Assembly: GCA_910586445.1 (NCBI GenBank)
Contig: CAJUHV010000063.1
Coordinates: 1-23,099, forward strand
Source: an uncultured Eubacterium sp.
Lineage (GTDB): Bacteria; Bacillota; Clostridia; Lachnospirales; Lachnospiraceae
DNA: 23,099 nucleotides
Reading direction: 5' to 3'
Position numbers and translations under genes: made by a program. Positions 15,816-23,088 of the stretch are shown in pieces; within the stretch, counting starts at the first letter, position 1, and the number at the start of each line of letters is the position of its first letter. Below the pieces are notes generated by a model that saw nothing but the letters and a program-made list of their open reading frames with translations, was not told where the DNA came from and searched no databases.

Positions 15816-17015
15816 ATGGCAAAGATCATGGTGGTCGCTGGCGGCGATTGGCAGATAGAGCTTGTAAAAAAAGCAAAAAGCATGGGGCATTATGTAATAT
15901 GTTCTAATCTTTATGAAGATTCTCCTGCGTTCATATATGCAGATGCATGTGAGGTATCAGATGTGCTGGACAAAGAGAGAAATCTCGAAATTGCAAAGAA
16001 ATATATGCCGGATGCTGTGATTTCTGATCAAAGCGATATTGCTGTTACCACAGTAGCTTATTTGAATGAAAAGTTAGGGCTTCGAGGAATTGGCATGGAG
16101 AAAGCAGATTTATTTACTGATAAATCTGCGCAGAGAGAATTCTGCCGTGAAAAAGGCATTGCAGTTTCAGATTACAAGATTTGTATGGCTCCCGAAGATG
16201 CAGTGCCCCTATTAGAAAAATATGGAAAGATTGTGATTAAGCCGATTGACAGTCAGTCAAGCAGGGGAGTTTATACTATTGAAAACAGAAATCAGCTGGA
16301 AGAAAAATATATGTCCTCGATCGCATGGTCCAATCGAAGAAAAGCATTTCTGGCAGAGGAATATATAGATGGAGATGAGTTTACAATTGATGGAATTGTA
16401 ATAAATGGGCATCATTATCCACTCTGTATTTCGGTGAAAGAAATGTATCCGAAAAATTTGAATATTTCAAGAACACAAAGATTTTCCTATTTGTCAGACC
16501 AGTATGATTATGAGCTGCTCCGTAAGACGAATAAAGAGCTGATTGAGACGATAGGATTACCAATGGGGCTGACACATTCGGAATACAGGGTGCGCAATGG
16601 AACGTGTATTCTGATAGAGGCTGGAGCAAGAGGAGGAGGCAGCAACCTTTCCGGCAAGATCGTTCCATTTATGTCAGGAATCGATCACTATGAGTACCTG
16701 ATCAAGGAGGCGCTAGGTGATGAGGCAGACGAAACTGATGTAAAAAACTGTATTTTCAATACTGACAGATATGCAGTTATGCGTTTTTTTGATTTTGGAG
16801 AGGGCATCGTAGATCGGGTAGAAGGAGTAGATGTGCTTAAATCCCATCCTATGATGATTGATTATCAGATAAAGATTCAGCCTGGAGATGTGCTGAAGCA
16901 GCCGGAATATGGAAGGCTGAGGCCGGGGCATTTTATCATAGGAGCCGACGATAAAGAAGCTGTCATAAAGGAAGAAAAGAAAATATTAGAGGCAGTCAGG
17001 GTGGTACTTAGGTAA
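15816..17015 (+). CDS. ATP-grasp domain ligase
   Basis: The 399-residue protein has the ATP-grasp plan used by enzymes that activate a carboxylate as acyl phosphate and join it to an amine or thiol. The N-terminal Rossmann-like part reads MAKIMVVAGGDWQIELVKKA. The ATP-binding part has GKIVIKPIDSQSSRGVYTI (about 137-155) and LAEEYIDGDEFTIDGIVING (about 180-199). The metal-binding strand is CILIEAGARGGGSNLSG (about 263-279). A separate C-terminal domain runs from about 310. ATG 15816 is chosen for AGGGGGA a few bases upstream; an in-frame ATG at 15786 lacks one. It sits between the WecE-like aminotransferase and an ArnC-like GT2, so amide coupling of a carboxylic or amino acid to the 4-amino sugar is an attractive guess, not shown by the sequence. 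Its stop overlaps the next ATG (TAATG). Confidence 0.83.
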   Translation: MAKIMVVAGGDWQIELVKKAKSMGHYVICSNLYEDSPAFIYADACEVSDVLDKERNLEIAKKYMPDAVISDQSDIAVTTVAYLNEKLGLRGIGMEKADLFTDKSAQREFCREKGIAVSDYKICMAPEDAVPLLEKYGKIVIKPIDSQSSRGVYTIENRNQLEEKYMSSIAWSNRRKAFLAEEYIDGDEFTIDGIVINGHHYPLCISVKEMYPKNLNISRTQRFSYLSDQYDYELLRKTNKELIETIGLPMGLTHSEYRVRNGTCILIEAGARGGGSNLSGKIVPFMSGIDHYEYLIKEALGDEADETDVKNCIFNTDRYAVMRFFDFGEGIVDRVEGVDVLKSHPMMIDYQIKIQPGDVLKQPEYGRLRPGHFIIGADDKEAVIKEEKKILEAVRVVLR

Positions 17016-17974
17016 TGGAAGAAAAGAATAAGGAGAAAATAAGCTTTGTGATACCATGCTACAACTCAACGAATACGATAGGCGCAGTTGTACAGGAAAT
17101 CAAGATGACCATGAATCGAGAAATGTACAGGTTTGATTATGAAATAATACTTGTAAATGACGGTTCTCCTGACGGAACGACATATCATGCAATTCTTGAT
17201 ATTATAAGAAAAGAAAAACATATCAAAGGGATTAATCTGGCGAGAAATTTTGGACAGCCATCAGCAGTAATGGCGGCACTCAATTATGCGACTGGAGATT
17301 ATGTTGTCTGCGGGGATGATGACGGGCAGACACCATTTGATGAGCTGCCTAAACTTTTTCAAAAGATTGAAGAAGGGTATGACCTTGTAGAAGCAAAATA
17401 TGCTGCGCGGGAGAAAAGATCTATATTCAGACAGCTGGGGACAACAATGAATGAGGGAATGGCTGCGTGGCTGATTGAAAAACCAAAAGGTCTGGAACTT
17501 ACGACATACTGGGTGGTAAAAAAATTTATAGCAGATCAGATGATTGAGTATCCAAATTCATATCCGTATCTGGGAGGGCTTATGCTCCGTGCGACGCAGA
17601 ATGCTTGTAATGTTGACGTTGTCCATAGAGAGAGAATTTCGGGAAGTTCTGGATACAGTTTCAAAAAGATGATAGAGCTGTGGATGAATGGTTTTACTTC
17701 TTTTTCAGTAAAGCCGCTGCGGCTGATGATAGTGATAGGCATATTGGTGTCTATAATCGGATTTGCATATGGAATAGTAATTATCGCAAATAAGGTTTTT
17801 GGCTTGGGAGTAAGTGCGGGGTACAGTTCGATTATGTCTGTGAATTTATTTATGTTTGGCATATTGTTTTGTTTTATGGGACTGATCGGAGAATATGTTG
17901 GAAGGATTTATATTTCGCTTAATAAAGCACCGCAGTTTGTAGTAAAAGATTATGAAGAATCTGATGAAATGTAG
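17015..17974 (+). CDS. ArnC/GtrB-like GT2 polyprenyl-phosphate glycosyltransferase
   Basis: The 319-residue protein has a GT2 catalytic domain followed by two membrane segments, the layout of ArnC, GtrB and DPM-type enzymes that load a sugar onto undecaprenyl phosphate on the cytoplasmic face. The catalytic part has ISFVIPCYNSTNTIGAVVQE, EIILVNDGSPDGT, INLARNFGQPSAVMAALNYA and the Asp cluster 101-103 in GDDDGQTPFDELP, replacing the DADLQ-P motif of ArnC. The conserved basic loop GSSGYSFKKMIELW leads into the first membrane segment (about 233-258); the second is about 272-297, ending GLIGEYVGRIYISLNKAPQF, the typical tail signature. It starts on the last base of the previous stop codon (TAATG). 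The DDDGQTP variant suggests a subfamily with another sugar donor, perhaps the WecE product (inference). Confidence 0.88.
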   Translation: MEEKNKEKISFVIPCYNSTNTIGAVVQEIKMTMNREMYRFDYEIILVNDGSPDGTTYHAILDIIRKEKHIKGINLARNFGQPSAVMAALNYATGDYVVCGDDDGQTPFDELPKLFQKIEEGYDLVEAKYAAREKRSIFRQLGTTMNEGMAAWLIEKPKGLELTTYWVVKKFIADQMIEYPNSYPYLGGLMLRATQNACNVDVVHRERISGSSGYSFKKMIELWMNGFTSFSVKPLRLMIVIGILVSIIGFAYGIVIIANKVFGLGVSAGYSSIMSVNLFMFGILFCFMGLIGEYVGRIYISLNKAPQFVVKDYEESDEM

Positions 17975-17983
17975 GAAACTGCA

Positions 17984-19009
17984 ATGAGTAGAATAAATAG
18001 CAGAAAAATGGAATACGGAGGATTTCTTCCGTTGGAACTTAATCCTGGAGAAGAATATTATGCAGCGTATGATGACTGGCTGGGCAGATTTAACTCTGTA
18101 AAGGCAGCACTGGATTTTCTGATCAGAAGACTAGGATTAAAGAAGATGCACATTCCTTATTACTATTGTCCGTCTACAATAGCAGCAATCAAAAAAGCAG
18201 GAATTGAAGTGTATTTCTATCATATTAATGAAGAGTTTCTGCCGATAGATCTGCCGGATGAAAAAAATAGTTCAGTTCTCTTGGCAGACTATTTCGGGAT
18301 ATGTAAAAAAAAGATAATTGAAGCAGCAGACATGTTTCAAAATGCAGAGATCATCATAGACAGAGCACATGGTTTTTTTGAAGAACCACTTATAAGGGGG
18401 CATGTGCACAATGTTTACTCAGCAAAAAAATTCTTTGGCATTCCAGATGGTGCGTATCTAATCAGCCCGGCAGTAACGTTGGATGTGCATATGCAGTCTG
18501 AAGCGCATGAATATGCAGACTATCTGCTTATGTCATATGAGAGCGGGACGAATGCGGCATATTGTAAAAAGAAAGAGGCTGACCAGAGGCTTTCGGTGAA
18601 TTATGGAGGCATGTCTAAGCTGGCAGTCGGTTTGTTAAAAAATGTTGACTATAACAGGGTGAAGAAGCGGAGAAAAGAAAATTACAAATTTCTTTTAAGT
18701 TCTTTTAGCAATATTAATGAACTTAAACTTCCAAAGATAAGTGCAGCATATCAGTTTCCGCTATTAATAAGCAAAGAAGGCAGAGAAATTAAACAAAAAC
18801 TGATTGAGGAGCATATTTTTGTATCTACGTTCTGGGACGGAAAAGATTTGGCAGAGTATGGGAATGCATTTGAGATTAATATGATGGAGAATGCAGTATT
18901 TCTTCCAATGGATCAAAGATATGATGAGAAAGATATGGGATACATAGTAAGCCGTGTAAAGAAGCATATGGCTGATATCAACAGTAAAAGAGATATTGTG
19001 TCAGGATAA
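17984..19009 (+). CDS. Divergent DegT/DnrJ/EryC1/StrS-like PLP protein
   Basis: The 341-residue protein has the outline of fold-type I sugar aminotransferases but is divergent. Visible landmarks are the N-terminal KKMHIPYYYCPSTIAAIKKA, where DegT enzymes have the cofactor-binding region, then SSVLLADYFGICKKKIIEAA and IIIDRAHGFFEE (Asp near 126, the PLP pyridine-nitrogen contact), and VYSAKKFFGIPDGAYLI with Lys148/Lys149 as candidate Schiff-base lysine. The C-terminal part has the shortened FPLLISKEGREIKQKLIEEH arrangement of DegT proteins. AGGAAACTGCA precedes ATG 17984 by a good distance, 9 bp after the previous stop. It may aminate a different keto-sugar from the WecE homologue, or act in a non-aminotransferase way (such as dehydration) known in this superfamily. 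The specific reaction is unknown. Confidence 0.7.
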   Translation: MSRINSRKMEYGGFLPLELNPGEEYYAAYDDWLGRFNSVKAALDFLIRRLGLKKMHIPYYYCPSTIAAIKKAGIEVYFYHINEEFLPIDLPDEKNSSVLLADYFGICKKKIIEAADMFQNAEIIIDRAHGFFEEPLIRGHVHNVYSAKKFFGIPDGAYLISPAVTLDVHMQSEAHEYADYLLMSYESGTNAAYCKKKEADQRLSVNYGGMSKLAVGLLKNVDYNRVKKRRKENYKFLLSSFSNINELKLPKISAAYQFPLLISKEGREIKQKLIEEHIFVSTFWDGKDLAEYGNAFEINMMENAVFLPMDQRYDEKDMGYIVSRVKKHMADINSKRDIVSG

Positions 19010-19044
19010 AGCGAGATATAAAACGAAACGAGGGACAGTGGTGT

Positions 19045-20088
19045 ATGAAAATACTGGACACAACAATTCGTGATGGAAGTTATGCAGTGGACTTTAAATT
19101 CAGCTGCAGGGATGTACAGGATCTTGTTAGTAAATTACAAAGAATCGGTATCGAGTATATCGAAATCGGACATGGCTTAGGGCTTCACGCAAGTTCACTG
19201 GAGCATGGTATTGCATTGCAGACAGATGAAGAATATATGGCTGCGGCGAGAGAAGCCGCGGGAAATTCTAAGCTGGGATGTTTTTGCATACCAGGTATTG
19301 CACGTCTGGAGGACGTTGAAACAGCTGGAAGGAATGGGATGGATTTTATTCGAATCGGGCTGACAGTTCGGGAATATCTGAAAGCAAAGCCGTACATAGA
19401 AAAGTGTAAAATGCTGGGACTAGAAATCTTTATAAATTTTATGAAGGCGTATTCTGCCACACCAGCGGAATTTGCAGCAGCCGCGGCAGAATTGTATAAA
19501 GAAGGTGCAGGCTGTGTATATATTGTAGATTCTGCAGGAAGTATGAGTGCAGGCGATATTAGAGAATATATTGAGGCAGCAAGAGCAGTGTCAGAAATTG
19601 AAATTGGATTTCATGGACATAACAATCTGGGGCTTGCAGTTGATAACACATTATACTGTGTAAAAAAAGGAATTGAATTTATTGACTGCTCTTTCCAGGG
19701 ACTCGGGCGAAGCCTTGGCAATGCACCTCTTGAACAAGTTGTTATGGTGATGGAGCGGCGCGGATACCATACAGGGTTTGATATACCAAGAGTTTTGGAA
19801 TATGGATATGCAGGACTTAGAAGCATTGTACGAGAGAATCTTGTAAATCCTCTTGATTATATGTGTGGATATGCGGGATTTCATTCAAGCTTTTTAAAGG
19901 ATGTGTATCGGTGCTGTAATGAGAAAGAAGTAGATCCGTTGAGACTTATTATGGCATATAGTAATGAAAATAAAATGACAATGGATTACGAAAGGCTTAG
20001 CGAGGTAGCAGATTCTCTTCCAAAGGATCTGAGTGAAAATCCGTATAGTTTTGCTGAGTATTTTTCTGAAAGATATAGGGAGTGGTAA
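19045..20088 (+). CDS. HMGL/DmpG-like aldolase-superfamily protein (first copy)
   Basis: This 347-residue TIM-barrel protein belongs to the HMG-CoA lyase-like superfamily (DmpG/MhpE 4-hydroxy-2-oxovalerate aldolases, isopropylmalate synthases). The N-terminal signature is KILDTTIRDGSYAVDFKF, giving Arg9 and Asp10. The metal-ligand motif is GFHGHNNLGLAVDN with His190 and His192. GLGRSLGNAPLEQVVMVM matches the conserved Gly-rich end of the barrel. A ~95-residue C-terminal part resembles the communication domain of DmpG-type aldolases. Family enzymes make or break a C-C bond next to pyruvate or acetyl-CoA. In DmpG/BphI the residue after RDGS is a catalytic His; here it is Tyr13. No acylating aldehyde dehydrogenase (DmpF) partner is present, so a catabolic role is unlikely. 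Location beside CMP-sugar synthetases suggests a sugar-acid substrate (inference). Confidence 0.8.
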   Translation: MKILDTTIRDGSYAVDFKFSCRDVQDLVSKLQRIGIEYIEIGHGLGLHASSLEHGIALQTDEEYMAAAREAAGNSKLGCFCIPGIARLEDVETAGRNGMDFIRIGLTVREYLKAKPYIEKCKMLGLEIFINFMKAYSATPAEFAAAAAELYKEGAGCVYIVDSAGSMSAGDIREYIEAARAVSEIEIGFHGHNNLGLAVDNTLYCVKKGIEFIDCSFQGLGRSLGNAPLEQVVMVMERRGYHTGFDIPRVLEYGYAGLRSIVRENLVNPLDYMCGYAGFHSSFLKDVYRCCNEKEVDPLRLIMAYSNENKMTMDYERLSEVADSLPKDLSENPYSFAEYFSERYREW

Positions 20089-20101
20089 GTGGGGAGCAGA
20101 T

Positions 20102-20833
20102 ATGATGAAGAAATCAGAGATAAAATTAATAAAAAGTTATTTGCGCCGATTTTTTGAGGGACCTTTATTTACAAAGCAAAAATGGGCAGCTTTTTGGCGG
20201 TATGCACGAGAAGCATGCACACTGGTGTATGAGAAAATAGCTGGACTCGATTATTCTATGGTGTACTGGACTAAGGACGAGAGTATTCATCATTCGGTGT
20301 ATACAAAAGTGCCTGATAAAGTGTTAAAACGTATTTTTACGGATATAAACAACATTAAGGATAAGGGATTTCTGGATGTCGGATGTGGTAAATGTTATGC
20401 GGTGACAAGAGCTGCACAAAACGGATTTCGGCTGTATGGAGGTGTAGAGTATACAAAGCAGCTATATGATATTGGCAGGAAGAATCTAAAGAAAAAGAAA
20501 TTATCTACAGAGCATGTTTACCACACAGATGCGAAAGATTTTGAACATTATGGGGAATTTGATGTTTTTTTCTTTAACAATCCATTTGATGAAACGATTA
20601 TGGAGCCGGTTGCAGAGAAAATATATACATCTCATGTCGGCAGGGAGTGTGTATTGTATTTCCTCAATCCGCATTTAAAGCCGCGGACAGAAGCTATAGA
20701 AAAAGCCGGTTTTAAGCTGGTGAAGAAAATTTCAGATCGGGCAGAATGGTATTTTAACATTAATGTTTATACAAATATGGAGAAACTATATAGGCAGCAG
20801 GATAACGAAATGGAGAATAATTATGAAAAATAA
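20102..20833 (+). CDS. Class I SAM-dependent methyltransferase
   Basis: The 243-residue protein has a basic N-terminal helix region (LIKSYLRRFFEGPLFTKQKW) and then a Rossmann methyltransferase domain from about residue 85. Motif I is GFLDVGCGKCYAVTRAA, the acidic post-II position is in GGVEYTKQLYDIGRKNL, and motif IV is FDVFFFNNPFDE, whose NNPF resembles the (D/N)PP(Y/F) motif. VLYFLNPHLKPRTEAIEKAG follows. GGGGAG at 20091-20096 precedes ATG 20102 and the adjacent ATG 20105; the longer in-frame start at 20033 lies within the previous gene. Its 3' end overlaps the NeuA-like gene by 11 bp. It could methylate the ulosonate or another sugar of the glycan; the target is not readable from sequence. 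Confidence 0.75.
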   Translation: MMKKSEIKLIKSYLRRFFEGPLFTKQKWAAFWRYAREACTLVYEKIAGLDYSMVYWTKDESIHHSVYTKVPDKVLKRIFTDINNIKDKGFLDVGCGKCYAVTRAAQNGFRLYGGVEYTKQLYDIGRKNLKKKKLSTEHVYHTDAKDFEHYGEFDVFFFNNPFDETIMEPVAEKIYTSHVGRECVLYFLNPHLKPRTEAIEKAGFKLVKKISDRAEWYFNINVYTNMEKLYRQQDNEMENNYEK

Positions 20834-21578
20834 AACTATTACCGCAGTAATACCGGTAAAGGCAAACAGCATGCGTCTGCCTGGTAAGAATACTTTACCG
20901 TTTGGCAGGTCTAATCTTTTACTACATAAAATTGGGCAATTAAAAGAAGTATCAGAAATTACAGACATTATCGTATCATCTGATTCCGATGTTATGCTGG
21001 AAATGGCTGAACATGCTGGAGTAAAAGGAATAAAAAGGCCGGAAAAATATGCCGACGAGTCTGTCCCGTTTGGAAGATTTTTGGATTATTTATGTGCAGT
21101 ACTGCCTAACGAACATATTTTGTGGGCGTGTGTGACATCTCCGCTTGTGGAGCCGGCCCTTTATAAGAAAGCGATACAGATCTATTTTGAGAAGCTGGAG
21201 GAAGGATATGACTCGCTGATTACCTTGGAATCAAAACAAACTTTTTTCATGGACAATAATGGCCCCATAAATTTTAAAACGGGGCTGGAGCATAAGAATT
21301 CTGAGTTTTTGGAACCAATTTATCATTTTACGAATGGCATAAATATAGCGCCAAAAAGAAATATTCACAAATGGCATTATAACTTTGGACCAAATCCTTA
21401 CAGAATGATTGTAAATAAGAAAGAAGCTGTTGACATAGATGATATTTATGACTATGTTTGTGCATTAGCAATGTATCAGATGCCGGATATAGAAGATTTG
21501 ACGTATTCCGAATTTATTAAGAAAATGTGCTCGGGGGGGGGTATAAAGAAAAGAAATTCTAGGAGGAGGGCAGCATGA
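20823..21578 (+). CDS. NeuA-like cytidylyltransferase (acylneuraminate cytidylyltransferase family)
   Basis: Enzymes of this family activate a 2-keto sugar acid such as a sialic acid with CTP to give the CMP-sugar. The 251-residue product has the nucleotidyltransferase signature ITAVIPVKANSMRLPGKNTL near the N-terminus, then IIVSSDSDVMLEMAEHAGVK, RPEKYADESVPFGRFLDYL and ILWACVTSPLVEPALYKKAI with the sugar-binding and metal-binding pattern of CMP-NeuAc synthetases, and VDIDDIYDYVCALAM near the end. ATG 20823 is chosen for GGAG 8 bases upstream; the in-frame ATG at 20763 is deep in the previous gene. The 3' end contains nine consecutive G (21533-21541). In the present frame the protein ends with an unusual basic tail (IKKRNSRRRAA) and its TGA overlaps the start codons of the next gene. 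NeuB is not in the window. Confidence 0.8.
   Translation: MKNKTITAVIPVKANSMRLPGKNTLPFGRSNLLLHKIGQLKEVSEITDIIVSSDSDVMLEMAEHAGVKGIKRPEKYADESVPFGRFLDYLCAVLPNEHILWACVTSPLVEPALYKKAIQIYFEKLEEGYDSLITLESKQTFFMDNNGPINFKTGLEHKNSEFLEPIYHFTNGINIAPKRNIHKWHYNFGPNPYRMIVNKKEAVDIDDIYDYVCALAMYQMPDIEDLTYSEFIKKMCSGGGIKKRNSRRRAA
21533..21541. repeat. Homopolymeric tract of nine G inside a coding sequence
   Basis: Nine consecutive G lie about 40 bp before the stop of the NeuA-like gene. With nine G the protein continues to TGA at 21576-21578. With eight G it would stop at TAA almost at once (ending SGGV). With ten G it would read on to a TAG just before the AGGAGG of the next gene (ending YKEKKF). Only the C-terminal residues and the coupling to the next gene would change. 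Poly-G tracts of this length are classic slipped-strand sites, but also a common sequencing-error site. Confidence 0.85.
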
Positions 21579-22318
21579 TGAATGTATTATGCGTAATTCC
21601 GGCGCGGTATCAATCGTCACGTATGCCTGGAAAACCATTAAGTGATCTATGTGGAAAGCCAATGATCTGGTGGGTATACCAAGAGGCTGTAAAGTCAAGA
21701 CTGCTGGCGGATGTAATTGTAGCAGCAGATGATGAAAGAATTGTGCACAGATGCAGGGAGCTTGAAATGAATGTTTTGATGACATCGAAAGAGCATGATA
21801 CGCCTACTTCCCGATTGGCGGAAATTGCAGAAATCTATGACTTTGAATTATACCTTATGATTATGGGGGATGAGCCGCTGATAGATCATCGGTGTATAGA
21901 ATTAATCATCCCATCTGCAGTAACATCGAGTTATGTTGCTGCGCTTACAAATGAGATTAACAATCCGGCGGAAGTAGTGGATTATAGCAATCAAAAAGTA
22001 GTAACTAATCAGAATCGAAAAGCACTGATGATTTCCAGAAGTCCGATTCCGTATCCGAAAGGAGAACTAGGATTTGTTTATGAAAAAGTAACAGGAGTGC
22101 AGATTTTTACAAAAAAAGCTTTGGAATTTTATAAAGCTGCAAAAAAATCAGTAGTGGAAATGGCGGAAGAGAATGATCTGCTCCGCTTTATAGAAAACGG
22201 TATCGAAGTCACCATGATTAAATCACCTTATAAAACAGTGTCAGTTGATACACCAAAAGATCTTGAGCTGGTTAGAAAAGAGATTGAGAGGAGACAGGGA
22301 CAATCATGTCATCAGTAG
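21575..22318 (+). CDS. KdsB-like cytidylyltransferase (CMP-Kdo synthetase family)
   Basis: Members of the KdsB family join CTP to 3-deoxy-D-manno-octulosonate (Kdo) or a similar 8-carbon acid to give the CMP-sugar. The 247-residue protein has the family signature VLCVIPARYQSSRMPGKPLS, then CGKPMIWWVYQEAVKSRLLA, VIVAADDERIV, LMTSKEHDTPTSRLAEIAEI (KdsB: MT---H-SGTERLAEV), LYLMIMGDEPLID (KdsB: V-GDEP-I), ISRSPIPYPKG, and VSVDTPKDLELVRKEIERR at the C-terminus. The Gly-Thr-Glu of KdsB is Pro-Thr-Ser here, so the true acid may differ from Kdo. ATG 21575 (or the adjacent 21578) has AGGAGGAGGG upstream. The start overlaps the end of the NeuA-like gene, and the stop lies 13 bp inside the next gene. 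Confidence 0.83.
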   Translation: MMNVLCVIPARYQSSRMPGKPLSDLCGKPMIWWVYQEAVKSRLLADVIVAADDERIVHRCRELEMNVLMTSKEHDTPTSRLAEIAEIYDFELYLMIMGDEPLIDHRCIELIIPSAVTSSYVAALTNEINNPAEVVDYSNQKVVTNQNRKALMISRSPIPYPKGELGFVYEKVTGVQIFTKKALEFYKAAKKSVVEMAEENDLLRFIENGIEVTMIKSPYKTVSVDTPKDLELVRKEIERRQGQSCHQ

Positions 22319-23088
22319 AATTAAGGTTACTAGATTGTACTCTTAGAGATGGAGGATATGTAAATCATTGGAAATGGGGGTTTCATTGTGCCAGGGCAAT
22401 TATACGCTGCCTTGTCAGGGCAGATATAGATTTTGTAGAGATAGGATTTCTAAAAGATACGGATAAATACAATGAAGATGTAACAGTGTGCAATACGATA
22501 GAGGAATTAAATAGCTTCATTCCAGAAAATTCATCAGATGCCTGCTTTTCTGCAATGGCAATGAATGGTGCATATGATATAAAAAAATTAACGCCTTATT
22601 CTGGCAGCGGCATTCAGCTGATACGGGTGACTGCTCATGAGTATGACTTAGAAGAGGGAATGAAATTTGCACAGCAGATAAAGAAACTGGGGTATCTGGT
22701 CAGTATAAATCCTATTAATATAATGGGATACAATGATGAAAAAATTTTGCAAATCATAGATCGGGTAAACGAGATTCATCCATATCAGTTTTCAATCGTT
22801 GATACGTTTGGAAGTATGAAACGAAAGGATTTAAACAGGATCATAAGCATTGCAGATCATAATCTGGCTAGAGACATTCGCCTGGGATTACATTTACATG
22901 AAAATATGTCGTTAAGCTGTAGTCTGGCGCAACAGTTTGCTGACATGCATTTAAACAGGCCTGCTGTTATAGACGGCAGCCTTTTTGGAATGGGGAGAAT
23001 GCCGGGAAATCTGCCTATTGAGCTGATTGCGGATTACCTTAATGCCCGGATTCTCGAAAACGTGACGATGAATTTTCACTACGCTTAG
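22306..23088 (+). CDS. HMGL/DmpG-like aldolase-superfamily protein (second copy), apparently C-terminally truncated
   Basis: The 260-residue protein is a second, distant member of the HMGL-like TIM-barrel superfamily. It has LRLLDCTLRDGGYVNHWKWG (Arg14, Asp15), FSIVDTFGSMKRKDLNRIIS, LGLHLHENMSLSCSLAQQF with metal-ligand His196 and His198, and VIDGSLFGMGRMPGNLPIEL IADYLN, the conserved barrel end. It belongs to the LDCTLRDGGYVN group found in many surface-glycan clusters rather than the DTTIRDGSY type of the first copy. Related proteins normally continue for a further C-terminal domain, but here similarity appears to end at about LIADYLNAR, followed by an unrelated short tail and a TAG 11 bp before the window ends. 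GGAGACAGGGA precedes ATG 22306, which overlaps the KdsB-like gene by 13 bp. Whether this short form is functional is unclear. Confidence 0.75.
   Translation: MSSVELRLLDCTLRDGGYVNHWKWGFHCARAIIRCLVRADIDFVEIGFLKDTDKYNEDVTVCNTIEELNSFIPENSSDACFSAMAMNGAYDIKKLTPYSGSGIQLIRVTAHEYDLEEGMKFAQQIKKLGYLVSINPINIMGYNDEKILQIIDRVNEIHPYQFSIVDTFGSMKRKDLNRIISIADHNLARDIRLGLHLHENMSLSCSLAQQFADMHLNRPAVIDGSLFGMGRMPGNLPIELIADYLNARILENVTMNFHYA

Noticed and set aside
19045..20088. Catabolic 4-hydroxy-2-oxovalerate aldolase or isopropylmalate synthase
   Set aside because: No DmpF/MhpF dehydrogenase or leucine genes nearby, a catalytic His position is Tyr, and all neighbours are glycan genes.
2460..23088. Wzx/Wzy-dependent capsule pathway
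   Set aside because: No flippase or Wzy-type polymerase is visible; the only multi-span proteins are the ABC permease and the GT-C transferase, which fit an ABC-exported glycan.
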